From positions 69,316,374 through 69,380,373 of the forward strand of contig OW387133.1 of NCBI GenBank assembly GCA_936440205.1: DNA of 64,000 bases, written 5' to 3'. The translations under genes were made by a program, and so were the position numbers. Shown in pieces: positions 44,269 through 55,733 of the stretch; positions within the stretch are counted from its first letter, which is position 1, and the number at the start of each line of letters is the position of its first letter. The notes below the pieces were generated by a model. It did not search any database. It saw only the letters and a list, made by a program, of their open reading frames with translations, and was not told the DNA's origin. Source of the DNA: Lepidonotus clava. Taxonomy: Eukaryota > Annelida > Polychaeta > Phyllodocida > Polynoidae.

Positions 44269-45259
44269 ACATTAAAGGTGCCCACCCACCCTCTCCTTAT
44301 TCAAAATTACCCTGGCAGTTTGGCATTTTCTCACATCTTATATTATCAATTTTAATAACTTATTATTATCTTAATAAAAACTTTTATTGCCAACACTTGC
44401 CTCATCATTTAACCCTTAATCACTAGGTGACGCGTCAATGGCATTCCCATTTTCGTTGGGAGAATTGGGGCTCATTGGCGCCAGCTGGTGTGTTCTGGAC
44501 TAACTACCCCCCCTCCATACTCTCAAACCCATATGCCCCCCCTGCAACACAAAGGGGCCACCCCTCACTCACCCTACCTCATACCCTCCTTCGCACACCC
44601 ACTCTCTGCCCGCTCTTCAACCACTACACATCTCCACAAAATCCCGCCCACCCGCACCTATTCTATTTATTTTTATATTCTTAAAAGTTTTTATCCTTCA
44701 TTGTCATTTTCTCACATCTTATATTATCAATTTTAATAACTTATTATTATCTTAATAAAAACTTTTATTGCCAACACTTGCCTCATCATTTAACCCTTAA
44801 TCACTAGGTGACGCGTCAATGATATCATATGAATGCTTATTCATTTAGATATATTTTGATCAAATTTTGATTCAAAAATACCCAAAAATGAATGGAATAA
44901 CATTGAAAAGACATGGACATAATACAATCGGTCCAGAATCGGTCCAGAATCGGCCCAGAATTATTAAACAAGTTTAATAATTGTGTCGGACCATCGTCGG
45001 TTGGAAATCGGTTGGAAATCGGTTGGAAATCGGTTGGAAATCGGTTGGTCTCACAAGTGTCGGCTGGAAATCGGCTGGAAAAAATCAGTTGACATGATCC
45101 ACGTTGCGATATTTTCCAAAGTGAACCAATTTCCAGCCGATTTCCAGCCGATTTCCAGCCGATTTCCAGCCGATTTCCAGCCGATTTCCAGCCGATTTTG
45201 GCGATAGAAAATATTTTGGAAATCAGTTCAATTTTGTCACAACGTGGATCACCAGCTAT

Positions 45260-46840
45260 AGTGATAGAGTGTAAATGTACTTTACAAGAAGAATGTTATA
45301 CATAGACATAGGTCGAGGAAGCAGTATAGAGAAGGCATTCTTTTTAAATAATGCAGCAAGAAACAAGGGATTAACATCTCGTAAAATATAATCAAACCAC
45401 AGCCATTGAGGTTCTTGTGTAATGGTTGACATGATTTTTCTTCGCTATACCTCTTTAACAAGGAGAGGGTGCTGACTGAATAGGTCCTTAGGCCTGACTA
45501 CTTCCATTGTCTGATATACATGCGTCGTGTAAAGGACGTAAATTCACCATTAAGGTTAACGTTAAATGCAATAGGAAATTGTGCAATCTGATGCCACTAG
45601 AGAAATCCATTACCGTGATAGATTCCTTGTCGGAACCACCCAGAAATAGTAGACTGCTGGTCGGTCTGCATCGGAGTAATAGGTGGTGTTCATAGCCGAG
45701 CTCAACTTGGTGGAAGGTGACAAACTGGGCTGGGGACTGAGCCCACCAGGTTGTAGGCTCCTGTCAGCTCAAGGGATAATCCTTACAACATATCGCCACG
45801 AGGTACAAGAAGGCTCGAGGTAGAGCTACATCAACCCTGTGCCCTGTATCATTTTCTATTAAATGGACACTATCGGGTAGTGCATCATTTTCTGTTCCAC
45901 CTGGAAGTAAGAAATCTGCACAGCTGGAGATGAGCTGTCAATAAGCATGTTTTATTATTCTAATTGCAAGAAATTGCACTCTATGCTGCACAAATGGATT
46001 AATCTTTTTATGTTCTGCATGCTTTTGAGGGTTTCTAATAATAGTTAAGATCGCAATATAAAAAGGATTGGTCCTTTTACTAAACCTCAATAGGGTGATA
46101 ATATGTCACATATTAACACTTACATAATAATTGTTGTCATGTATATTCTAAACACTCGCTTCTCACCTAATGGCAGCGCAGAATATAAGTTGGCCACAGT
46201 AAAGGATATGCTGAGACAGAGTAATACAAATATGGAAAATGTCTGTTCTCGAAGCCAGTATGGTACATCTAAGTACACAATGTTAAATAGAATACCGGAA
46301 TAGATGACATAAAACATTTAGGTATATATTTTCTCATATCTAGAATGAAAAGACTCTTATGGTGTAGCCCTAAATTTGAGATTATTGTGAGCTCATAAGC
46401 CTCCTCCCCACTCCAGCGGCTCAGTATTTACACGAATGACTCATGTTACATTGACATGTGACCTACCACTGCACCTACTGACAAGATGAGGAACGAGTTA
46501 TCATGTCTTAAATGAAAAATGAGTATCTCCCGAATAACTGTCACGGGTGGTAATAATGCATGTTATAATTCGTGTCAAAGAAAAGAAGTGGGATGTAACT
46601 GTGCGGCTAATCATTGCTACACTCCCGTCAAGAGACTCTTTAGCCCGCCGTGGGCACAGCAGTGCCATCTCGCGGCAGCAATATACATCTCCTGCGATAC
46701 ACTAAACAGCGCCAGTAGTAGGGTAGCTTGTGTCAAAAAAAGGGCCATTTTTGAAAATGCGTGTTAATTTATTTCTGTGACTGATTTTATAATCTACACA
46801 CCCTAAGGTTTCAGAAAAGTTTTGGTGAGAATTTTTCTTT
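45260..46840. other. Intergenic, nothing recognised
   Basis: Slightly GC-richer patches at 45,600-45,830 and 46,600-46,720 could be old short repeats. I find no tRNA-like boxes, no splice-bounded exons and no terminal repeats. Confidence 0.4.
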
Positions 46841-46846
46841 TCAGGT

Positions 46847-46884
46847 TCAAGGTCATTTCAAGGTCATTTCAAGGTCAGAGGTCA
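46847..46884 (+). promoter_or_regulatory. Cluster of nuclear-receptor half-sites
   Basis: Three copies of TCAAGGTCA, exactly 11 bp apart (46,847, 46,858, 46,869), and a fourth half-site AGGTCA one base after the third. The single site TCAAGGTCA is the known extended half-site of monomer-binding receptors of the NR5A/ERR type, and the last two form a DR1. Function here is inference. Confidence 0.55.
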
Positions 46885-46909
46885 AATTTTGTAAGGAACA
46901 AAAAATACA

Positions 46910-48260
46910 ACCTTATTTTGCCCATGTCTTTCTTAATATTCATGATAGAAACACAAATGAGATGTCAAATTGATGCATTCTGAGAGTTCTATAAGCTGAA
47001 TGATTGAAATTGGTTTCCCTAGTTACACTGTTGCTATGGTAACCAGAATAGGCCTAAAATTTTACCAAAATTTGAGTTTCTGGTTGGTTTGTGTTACCAT
47101 AGCAACCACAAATATAAACTATAACAAACAAGAACAAACTTATATGAAAGGTATACATCCTGCCTTCATTAAATGAGGGAGTTTGCTGAGATAATATGTA
47201 TAGAATGTAGAAAATAGCTGGTTACCATGGAAACCAACTAAAATATAGCCAAATTTGAAATTAACCCTATTTTGGCTATATCTTCCTTAATATGCAAGAT
47301 AGAAACACAAATGAGATGTCAAATCGATGCATTCTGAGAGTTCTATAATCTGAATGATTGAAATTGGTTTCCCTAGTTACTCGCTTGCCATGGTAACCAG
47401 AAAAAGCCTAAAATTTTGACCAAAATTTGAGTTTCTGGTTGGTTTGTGTTACCATAGCAACCACAAATATAATCTAAAACAAACAAGAACAAACTTATAT
47501 GAAAGGTATACATCCTGCCTTCATTAAATGAGGGAGTTTGCTGAGATAATATCTATAGAATGTAGAAAATAGTTGGTTACCATGGAAACCAACTAAAATA
47601 TAGCCAAATTTGAAATTAACCCTATTTTGGCCATATCTTCCTTAATATGCAAGATAGAAACACAAGTGAGGTGTCAAATCAATGCATTCTGAGAGTTCTA
47701 TAATCTGAATGATTGAAATTGGTTTCCCTAGTTATTCGGTTGCCATGGTAACCAGAAAAAGCCTAAAATTTTGACCAAAATTTGAATTTTTGGTTGGTTT
47801 CTGTTACCATAGCAACCACAAATATAAAGCTATTACAAACAAGGAAAAACTTATATGAAAGGTGTACATCCTGCCTCCATGAAACAAGCGAGTCTGCTGA
47901 GGTGATATATATAGAATGTAGAAAATGGTTGGTTTCCATGGAAACCAACTAAAGCTTATTTTTAAATATCCATATTTTGGCCATATCTTCGTTAATACGT
48001 AAGATAGGAATACAAATGAGATTTCAAATCGATGCATTTTGAGAGTTTTATAAGCTGAATGATTGAAACTGGTTGCCCTAGTTAATTGGTAGCCATGGTA
48101 ACCAGAAACGCCTAAAATTTTATCACAATTTGAGTTTCTAGTTCGTTTCTGTTACCAAACAAACCAGAAAAAGCTTCCTTCATGAAATGAGGGTTTCTGA
48201 TGAAATAACATGTTTAGAATGTATAAAATTTTAATAGTTGTTTCCATGGGGACCAAATGA
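46910..48260. repeat. 354-bp tandem repeat, nearly four copies, with X-box palindromes
   Basis: The marker GAAACACAAATGAGATGTCA recurs at 46,948, 47,302, 47,657 and (diverged) 48,008. Each unit holds three 14-bp palindromes of the RFX X-box type: GTTGCCATGGTAAC, GTTACCATAGCAAC and GTTACCATGGAAAC variants, at 47,030, 47,093, 47,221, 47,384, 47,448, 47,576, 47,739, 47,803, 47,932 and 48,089, with two decayed ones further right. No protein-coding capacity. Confidence 0.9.
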
Positions 48261-48261
48261 A

Positions 48262-50360
48262 AAAACTGAATCCAATATAAATTAGCCAAATCATGATGTA
48301 CACTCTAAAAATGAAAGAAGCATTACTGCCCATGAGAGGAAAAGAGAAGTCTGGCATGAGTTTTGGGAGAAAATAATAGAGAAATGATTTATATTTAGAT
48401 ATAATATACCCACCCCCTTATATATTATATAAGGGGGTTGGTAGTAAATTTTAGAATAATGAGGTAATATGAATGTGTTGTTTTGTCAAAGACAAAGGCT
48501 GAACAATTATAGTAGAAGGCTTGTTTCTATGAAATCAATTATCATACCAACTGCACCCATTGGCAGGATTACATTTCTGTAAAGCACAGAACTGGCAGAC
48601 AATTTCTTTGTGAGGAATACCTATTAAACCTACCAATAATACCCACAATGTTAGGGATGTGCTTGGGGCTAATCCCTAGAAATCCACCGCTTGTATGATC
48701 TGATGAATTCCTGTCTAAAAATGTAAAAAAGCATTACCTTGCAAGCTGGATTACCAGAGGGGTATGAACAACTGGGTGTTGGGGGCAACTTTATGAATCC
48801 TACAACTGCTGTCCTACTTAATTATTACTGTATATTTTGCACCCTTCCCAAAGAAAATTGGTGTAATTCTTCCTTATATAAAAAGGTACAGATCGCAGAT
48901 GGCCATCCAACATTCTCTGTGCAGATTCTAGGTCACAGAGCCTGGCAAGGTGGGCATAGTGGGAGGCAAAGCAAGGAAAGTGTTTTAATCATAGAGGCAG
49001 TTCAGCTAAAATACACATATTTTGGTGAAATCTTCATGATACATATTTCTAAAATCTTAAATTTTACCAAAAATATACGGTCACTAGAGAGCTAGAGAGT
49101 CTAACTTTACAATCTATGAGAATTATAACGCTTGATGCATGGGCACTAATACCTTGAAATTTGTCACATGCTCAAGGGCCATTTTTCTACTCTGCTTGAG
49201 CATGTGTGGTCTATAGGCATAATGTTTAAGCAGACAACAGCAGGTAAAGGGACACCCTGTTCTTTGTGGCCACCTGATGGTCTTGTAATATGGAGAGTAT
49301 CAGAATACTACAGGGAAACTATGTATTGAGGGGATAGACTCGATGCTATCTGCTACTCTCTGTGCCAGAAATGATAGTCCATGAGATGTTACTCTCAGTA
49401 CAAGGTGTTGAGGCAGCAGAGTGCCGTTTCTTGGTGATACCTGCAGGTACACTGATAACCAAGTCTGTAATAGGCACTCTGCACTGAGAACAGGGGCAGG
49501 GCCTGTTCAGGGTCCCCCTGGATCCGCCCCTGCCTTCTCTCATTTGAGAGGTTTAGACTGACAGTAACCTCATAATGCTTTGGTTTTGATACTGCTGATT
49601 TTGTCATACTTTGGCTTCTCACATCTTTAATATTGATCAAAAGTACAAATAGTTCATGAAGGAAAAGTAGCCTAAAACCATGTAGATATGATCTATGTGT
49701 TAAGTCTTAGATTTTTGTAAATGTTTCATTCTTTTATGATTTAATGAAAAATAAGAATATTTTCTTCCCATAGGAACCTATTTCAAAAATTCGCATTGTC
49801 TAACATTAATATCTTAGCTAATGTTTATCCCCAAGGTCTCACATTTTCTGTCCTGATAAGGGGAGACGTCAAAATTTTCCACAGTAAGTCGCAGCCAGTG
49901 GTCAGTGGCAGTCCAGCATGATGCCATTGTTAAGGCATACTAAAGGTCAGAGACTGCTGCCGTGGGCTGCAGCCTGATATGTGGAGGGTGGATACACTAT
50001 CTTAATGACCCTAAATAATCTCATTAACTAATTGATAATCAATTCATTAAACCTAACGAGGTAGTGAGTATGCTATGAATACAAAACATAAAAGGAAAGT
50101 TCCATTTTATCATACGACTAATGAAACAACTGAGATAGGCTCGTGTCTGGTACCCCTAAGGAGATTGCAATAGGGGTTTAGAGTGTTGCAGCCAGTCCTG
50201 GCTCATAGGGGTTATAACTAACATCTGCAGCATCTCAGTTTCACAGCATCTGAACTTTGACGTCACCCCTAACTCAATAGAACTAGGATTCAACTACATT
50301 TTTACCGTGATCAATAGTTAAGTTCACCTGACAGCTCTGAGCTCTGTCAACTACCCTGGT
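48262..50360. other. Intergenic, nothing recognised
   Basis: It contains the short palindrome CCCCCTTATATATTATATAA (48,413-48,437, continuing GGGGG). A stray hAT-like MITE end, CTGGATCCGCCCCTG, lies near 49,520. No gene seen. Confidence 0.4.
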
Positions 50361-50362
50361 CC

Positions 50363-50533
50363 CAGTGGCAGATCATTCAGATGCAGCTTTTTGAAAAGGT
50401 GGCAGGGTGCCAATAAAAAGAAGGGTGGACCCCTATTTCCAAAATAATCTGAATTTGCGTAAAAAAAGAATGGGAGGGAGAACACCACCCTGCCACCCTT
50501 TCCCCTCTAAATCCCCCCCTCTAAATCCACCTG
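50363..50533. mobile_element. Short hAT-like MITE, copy 4
   Basis: CAGTGGCAGATCATTCAG to CTCTAAATCCACCTG, with TTTTTGAAAAGG just inside the left end as in copy 3. It is diverged and lacks a long G run. Confidence 0.5.
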
Positions 50534-51270
50534 TTAGTCTTGGAGATGTCGTAATAGCTGTTGGCCGGATCGCGTAGTGGTGAACAAAACCCGGTTGATG
50601 TTGGAATCACTTCTTTTATTTTCCAGGCTCTGTAGTACTCTGATGTTATAGTTGCCCCACACTGGGCTCTGCTGGTGAGTGACCGTCCGTTCCCTCTCCC
50701 TGCCGCCGCACCTCTGACTGTCCAGAGACGGTACCCGGCACGTAAAGGGACGCTAAGTCATGTGGGGATCCCTAATTAATATTCATGCGTGGATCCCCAC
50801 ACACCAGTCATATCGAGCTGGTAAAAGTAATGTAGATAAACACACACTGTGTAACAGTGTCACGCCCCCGACAAAATTTTGTCTAGGGTTACCGCAATAG
50901 ACAAAATTAAAAGTAATCGATACGCAATTAAAGGCTGCTGAACCACAGCAAATTACTTTCAAAACTAACATGCAACAAAATTAATAACAGTTTCGTCTAG
51001 ACATACTCACTAGACACAATCCGTAATAAGACACATGATAAAATTCAAAACATAATGTAATACAGTACATAATAAAACATTGGAATACCAAATCAACCTT
51101 AAGATCTAGCATGCACATAATTATTTCAAATTACCACAAGTAAACATAAAAATTCATAAGTCCACGTAATACTTCATTATGTCCACGTCTGGACATCCTC
51201 ACACAAGTCTTGTGGTAACGGGAGAATGTCTCTCCTTGGACACACATAACCACGGGTGTGTCACCACACA

Positions 51271-52092
51271 CTACCTACGAGCACGTCGGCTCAGACGCAA
51301 GGTAGTGCGCGGACGGTATCCGGTGTTCCGGAGCAACTGGTCAGTGACTCCGAAAGCTGTAGAAATGGCGGATACCGGTCGCGTAACAAGTGAGCTAGAG
51401 TTATGAGCACCAAGTGATGGATCTGAGACACTTTGAGATGATTGAGCACATGGTTTTGTTTTTACTTCAGTTAGTTCAATGTCAGAAGAAGAAGATGTAG
51501 AGGACCTGTCACAGGTAGATATGGGTTCAGGGGGTCCTTGTGTGGATGAGTTCATAGTGACAGTAGTAGTCCCAGTTTGTGTGGATGGTTTTGGATCTGC
51601 AGTCTTAAGAACACCTTGCATAAGAGTCCTCATGATGATTTGACGTTTGACACATATCACCACAATTACCAGAATTAGAACAAGGATAACGCAAGCAATA
51701 ACGATATAGGGTACATTAGAATTAGAAAATTCATATTTGCCTTGGTTTTTTGTTGCTTCAAGCATGTCAACAAACTCGTCAATAGGTTTTGAGTCTATGG
51801 GAGGAAGTTGTTTGAGATCCATTTCCAAATTAAATTTATATTTTTCCAAAGGAGTCCATATTGGAAGATTCGTCAAATTTCCTTTAAAAGGGGTTGTGAC
51901 CCTTGATTCTCTATCGACTTTATATTCAGATCTCTCCTCAAAGTAAATAGGTAGTTCGAGTTTGTCAGCAAGTCCTCTACAACCTGATTCTAAAGATATG
52001 AGCATGAAAGGGGGTTCAACTAGTATGCGAGTTTCGAGGTCAGATTTTACACATAGTTTTCTGAGATAAAAGGCTTGATTAGTAGCTACCAA
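51271..52092 (-). CDS. Env-like ORF within the retroelement fossil
   Basis: An open frame of 273 codons with an extracellular-type segment containing two cysteines, one strong hydrophobic membrane span in the middle (IVIACVILVLILVIVVICV) and a Ser/Thr-rich cytoplasmic tail. The position next to one terminal repeat and the single C-terminal membrane anchor suggest the C-terminal part of an envelope protein. A cellular type I membrane protein is the alternative. Treated as a fossil. Confidence 0.4.
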   Translation of the reverse strand: MVATNQAFYLRKLCVKSDLETRILVEPPFMLISLESGCRGLADKLELPIYFEERSEYKVDRESRVTTPFKGNLTNLPIWTPLEKYKFNLEMDLKQLPPIDSKPIDEFVDMLEATKNQGKYEFSNSNVPYIVIACVILVLILVIVVICVKRQIIMRTLMQGVLKTADPKPSTQTGTTTVTMNSSTQGPPEPISTCDRSSTSSSSDIELTEVKTKPCAQSSQSVSDPSLGAHNSSSLVTRPVSAISTAFGVTDQLLRNTGYRPRTTLRLSRRARR

Positions 52093-53190
52093 CCATTGAC
52101 CCTTTGAAATGTATCATGCAATCTCTAATTGAAGTAAGGAACAATATCTATGGTGGTTGGCTTTCTATACAGGGGAGGTCATAGCACAAAAGTTGGTATT
52201 TCTTCTTTTACATACCTTTGATTACATCAGTAGCTAATTTCACTTAAACTCAAACACAGGCTCAGATTCCAGGCTTTAAATGGAATTTTGGTAAACACTT
52301 CCAACAGTTGTACACCCTATGTTTCTAATTTCTTTTCTATATATTTCAATTTCGGCTTACACAACTCTATTCTTTTCCCATTTTCACTTCTCAAATATCT
52401 CCCACGCTTGCTATTGCGTGCACATCCCTGTTATTTGTATATACAGTTTTGAGTAACATTATCAATAATCGCCTAATCCGCCTGAAGACTATGAATTTTA
52501 CATGACAATGCTTATGTAGCTCTGCCTCGTCTGGTTTTGTAATAATATGACCTTCATAGACCTAATCGTTTAAGATCTTTAAAGCCCTTACTTGTCATTT
52601 TTTCAACTTTTCTGTCAATACGACTATGAAATCAAAGAAAGGCAAAATCATCTGCTTATACACCTATATCTTGGATCTTCTCTTCCCTAACTTCATTTAT
52701 TTGTGCTCTGCTTTCCTCACTTACATAATCATCACTGTCAGCAATCCTCAATCTCAAACTTGCAATCAGCAGTGTCAGGAATTTCGCAACCGCTCACTTC
52801 CTAGCATACTTAATGCATTAGATGACACCGCTAATATTTGAGATGGTAGTAGCTCTTCTCTAACCTGGTCAGCAATTGCATAGTCACGCAGTCTTGATAA
52901 GGTATATCATTTTCCTGATCTGACTGATCCAGACTCACCCTCGCCTTAACTAAAATACTCACACTCACCTTAACTAAATTACTCACACTCACCTTACTAA
53001 AATATTCACCGAGTGGATGCTCCCATACCCTTCGTTGGTAGGTCATCGGAGTCAATTGACTCAACACCATTCGTGAATTTAATCTCATCACAACTAATTA
53101 GAACAGCAACTAACTGGGCTTGGTAAAGAGGTCATTCACCTCAGCCGATTCTGGGACCCTTATTCATTTTTGTAAGATTACTTGGACTTC

Positions 53191-53535
53191 CTAGAAATGA
53201 TTGTCCATCATGTCCATGAAGTCCTCAAGATCGTAATCTTGACCATAATTGCGCATACATTCCCGATGTGCCGCTTTTATTTCCTCAATGTTGGAATTGA
53301 GCTCCTCTTCTTTTTGAGCTAGCCGCTCTGCTAATTCACCTTCAGCTTTTGGGGGAGGCCCTATGGTAGATACAGATCTTTTCTCTCTCCATGCCTTTTT
53401 TAACTCTTTCGCGTACTTCCTAAATGGAGCCCTCAGTGGTTCTTCCATGCCCCGCCATACAAGGTCGATAGCATCTGCACTAAACCCTAGTGGCCTGGCC
53501 GCCATGTGAAATATCCAAAACGGATGTGCACACAT
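53191..53535 (-). CDS. Unrecognised 114-codon ORF within the fossil region
   Basis: Open frame with a charged, helical C-terminal half (AERLAQKEEELNSNIEEIK) and an acidic end. A second methionine, MAARPLGFSADAI, may be the start. It could be part of the surrounding retroelement or a separate small element gene. No family is recognised. Confidence 0.3.
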   Translation of the reverse strand: MCAHPFWIFHMAARPLGFSADAIDLVWRGMEEPLRAPFRKYAKELKKAWREKRSVSTIGPPPKAEGELAERLAQKEEELNSNIEEIKAAHRECMRNYGQDYDLEDFMDMMDNHF

Positions 53536-54975
53536 TTTTTTTCTCTAAGGTATCCACAGACCCAATATATATATGTTTTCTTTAAAGCTAAATTAAATTA
53601 ATTGTTTGTTTTGTTTTGTTTGTTTTTAAACTCCAAAAAGGTCAGGAAGAAATCACAATGAGTAAAGGTCTTTTGCATTTACTTTGGAATCATATTTTAT
53701 GTATTTACAAATATCACTTGAACAGTTTAGGGTTGGAGGCCCTGCTATTATAAAATCCTACAGAGTTCCTGTTTGATAGATTTGATTGAAATTAATCACT
53801 AATTGGTTGTGATTTTGCAAACCATAAATCAAATTTTAATTCCCATAAATAAAGATGTAATTCAGATTTTTCAAATAAATTTTACTAGTTCTTTTTAGAT
53901 AATTTCTATGGACAGATTTTCAAAATTCTCTCAATTTGCCTGTTGTTTCCTATGTCTAGAGCCTCACTCTTTGCAACACGATAGTAGGGTCGACTGTATA
54001 CTTATTTCATGATACACACAGTTTCTTTTCTTTTTATCTTTACTTCCTATCACCAAAACCCTTACTCACTTTTCACTTTCACAATCCTAATTCATTAACC
54101 TCATTAAGTTTATGACCTCATGCATGACCCCATTTATCTATAAATGTCATCCCCTCAACTTATATCTATTTGTCTATTGAATCACTTCAGTTGGGTTGTT
54201 GTCACCACCCATCGGAATAAAGGGAAAATGCGTATTAGTGGCCCCTTGGTCTAAGACAATGAAGCAGGATATTGTCCGTCATCTTAGGAATGATAGAAGC
54301 AGGCAGCCCTGTAAGGAATGAGGGAGGGACCAAATGAGTAACGTTACAGACGCTTGTTATAACCGGATCTACAGGACCGTTGTCTTAGCCCTGTATACAC
54401 AATGATATCTTGTAGAATGGCTTTTGGTAATGGGTACAACTCACACTTAAATACAATTTGAATGGACAAAATGTTATCAATGACTATGAAATCTGCATTC
54501 CTGTACTCCTTATTATTTTAATAGAATTGAAATTGGATATTACACTCCGTGAGACATATACACATAATGGAAAAAGTAGGTTGTTTGTAAACCAAATTTA
54601 CATTAACTCAATATTTGACCAATGGAACCCCTATTTAGCTCATTTTTCATTACCTTTTTATCAACAATGTCAATTTCATGCTAAAATTCACTAATTTCTT
54701 CCTGCTTGCCTTAATGATGTATGGCAGGCATTTATTTCCACAGATCTCACCACTTTTGTCTATTTGAACTTGAAATAATTGTGAATAAAACAAATAACAC
54801 ACAATTTCCCTTCATCAAAAAAGTTCCAGTCCTTCAGTCCTCCTTGTTTCAGTTTGGTGCTCAACAAGTGCTCAGTTAGTGCTCATAATACTGTAACATT
54901 CAGGCCTGAATATGGCTCACCTAGATCATGGCAATAGCCACCTTCATTTTACTCTAAGTATAGTTCGACTATTCT

Positions 54976-54990
54976 CCACCAGGTGGCAGT
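54976..54990 (+). promoter_or_regulatory. CTCF-type core motif
   Basis: CCACCAGGTGGCAGT fits the core of the bilaterian CTCF consensus (CCASYAGRKGGCR) at every position. It lies inside the retroelement fossil region. Occupancy is unknown. Confidence 0.35.
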
Positions 54991-55390
54991 GTATGCCAAT
55001 TCTATGTAGTTCTTAGAGCAGATTTCTTCTAAAAACTTATATAAAATACATTCAGAGATTGTTCTAGGTATGTATAGTGTTTAAGAAATGTATATGAGAT
55101 GTAATGGAATGTGTTTAGAGTTTAAGGAAAGATTATCTTATGTGTTTTTGAGCATGTACTTTGTAAGGACACCTGTTTCGTTTACAGACAGACATAGGGA
55201 CTATGGCATGGGTCTCAAGGTTCTGCAACTGACTAGAGGTAGTTCAGCCCTACCTCCCCCGGTTTTAGGGGTCAATTCTGCATTTCTATATGCATGATAT
55301 TGAAAGAGTTTTAACTCTAGGCTTGAATTTTACCTGTTGGTAAATTAATTGAGAACTGGAAACTTGTTTTCCCCTTCTAAACAACAAAAA

Positions 55391-55733
55391 GGATAATGGA
55401 TTATCTTTAGAGTTTGTTGTAGCTGTGGCACAGAACAGTTCTCTACATTTTTCTTGGCTTGAATGTCAGTTGAATTTTTATAGGTTTCAGATCAGAATCT
55501 GCAATAGCTTTGGATCAGTGCAGGATCTGTTCCTATATCCCTGACAAGATATTGCCCAAAAAGGATAATGTATTTGGAGTCTGTTATATAGCTGTGGTAC
55601 AGAACAGTTCTCTACTTGTTTCCTTGGCTTGAATGTCAGTTGGAATTATTATAGGTTTCAGATCAGAATCTGCAATAGCTTTGGCTCAGTGCAGGATCTG
55701 TTCCTATATCCCTGACAGGGTATTGCCCAGAAA
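55391..55733. repeat. Tandem duplication of about 171 bp
   Basis: Two adjacent copies start GGATAATG and share GTACAGAACAGTTCTCTAC-type, GGCTTGAATGTCAGTTG and CAGGATCTGTTCCTATATCC blocks. A third copy starts at 55,734 but stops after a few bases. It lies inside the retroelement fossil region. Confidence 0.88.

Larger units (their letters stand above)
39751..44821 (+). mobile_element. Ngaro/PAT-type tyrosine-recombinase retrotransposon (looks whole)
   Basis: The split direct repeat layout A1 (39,751-39,953), coding part, B1 (44,324-44,440), A2 (44,441-44,643), B2 (44,705-44,821) is diagnostic of Ngaro/PAT-like elements. The two A copies and the two B copies look identical by eye, so insertion was recent. 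No target duplication is visible, as expected for this group. Parts in order: gag-like ORF, reverse transcriptase with RNase H, and tyrosine recombinase. I see no breaks. Confidence 0.93.
39376..45257. mobile_element. MITE with GTGATCCACGTTGCGAC ends, copy 2, split by a retrotransposon
   Basis: The left end AGCTGGTGATCCACGTTGCG and right end CAACGTGGATCACCAGCT are inverted; ATA flanks both. With the 5071-bp insertion removed it is 811 bp, of the same family as 28,576-29,321. Near its right end two blocks of 11-bp repeats, CGGTTGGAAAT and GCCGATTTCCA, stand inverted to each other. Confidence 0.85.

Noticed and set aside
45118-45200. CRISPR-like regular repeats GCCGATTTCCA
   Set aside because: No spacers between units, eukaryotic context, and the block lies inside a MITE with matching inverted repeats.
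51179-51406. Plus-strand open frame opposite the env-like part
   Set aside because: Mirror frame, no motif.
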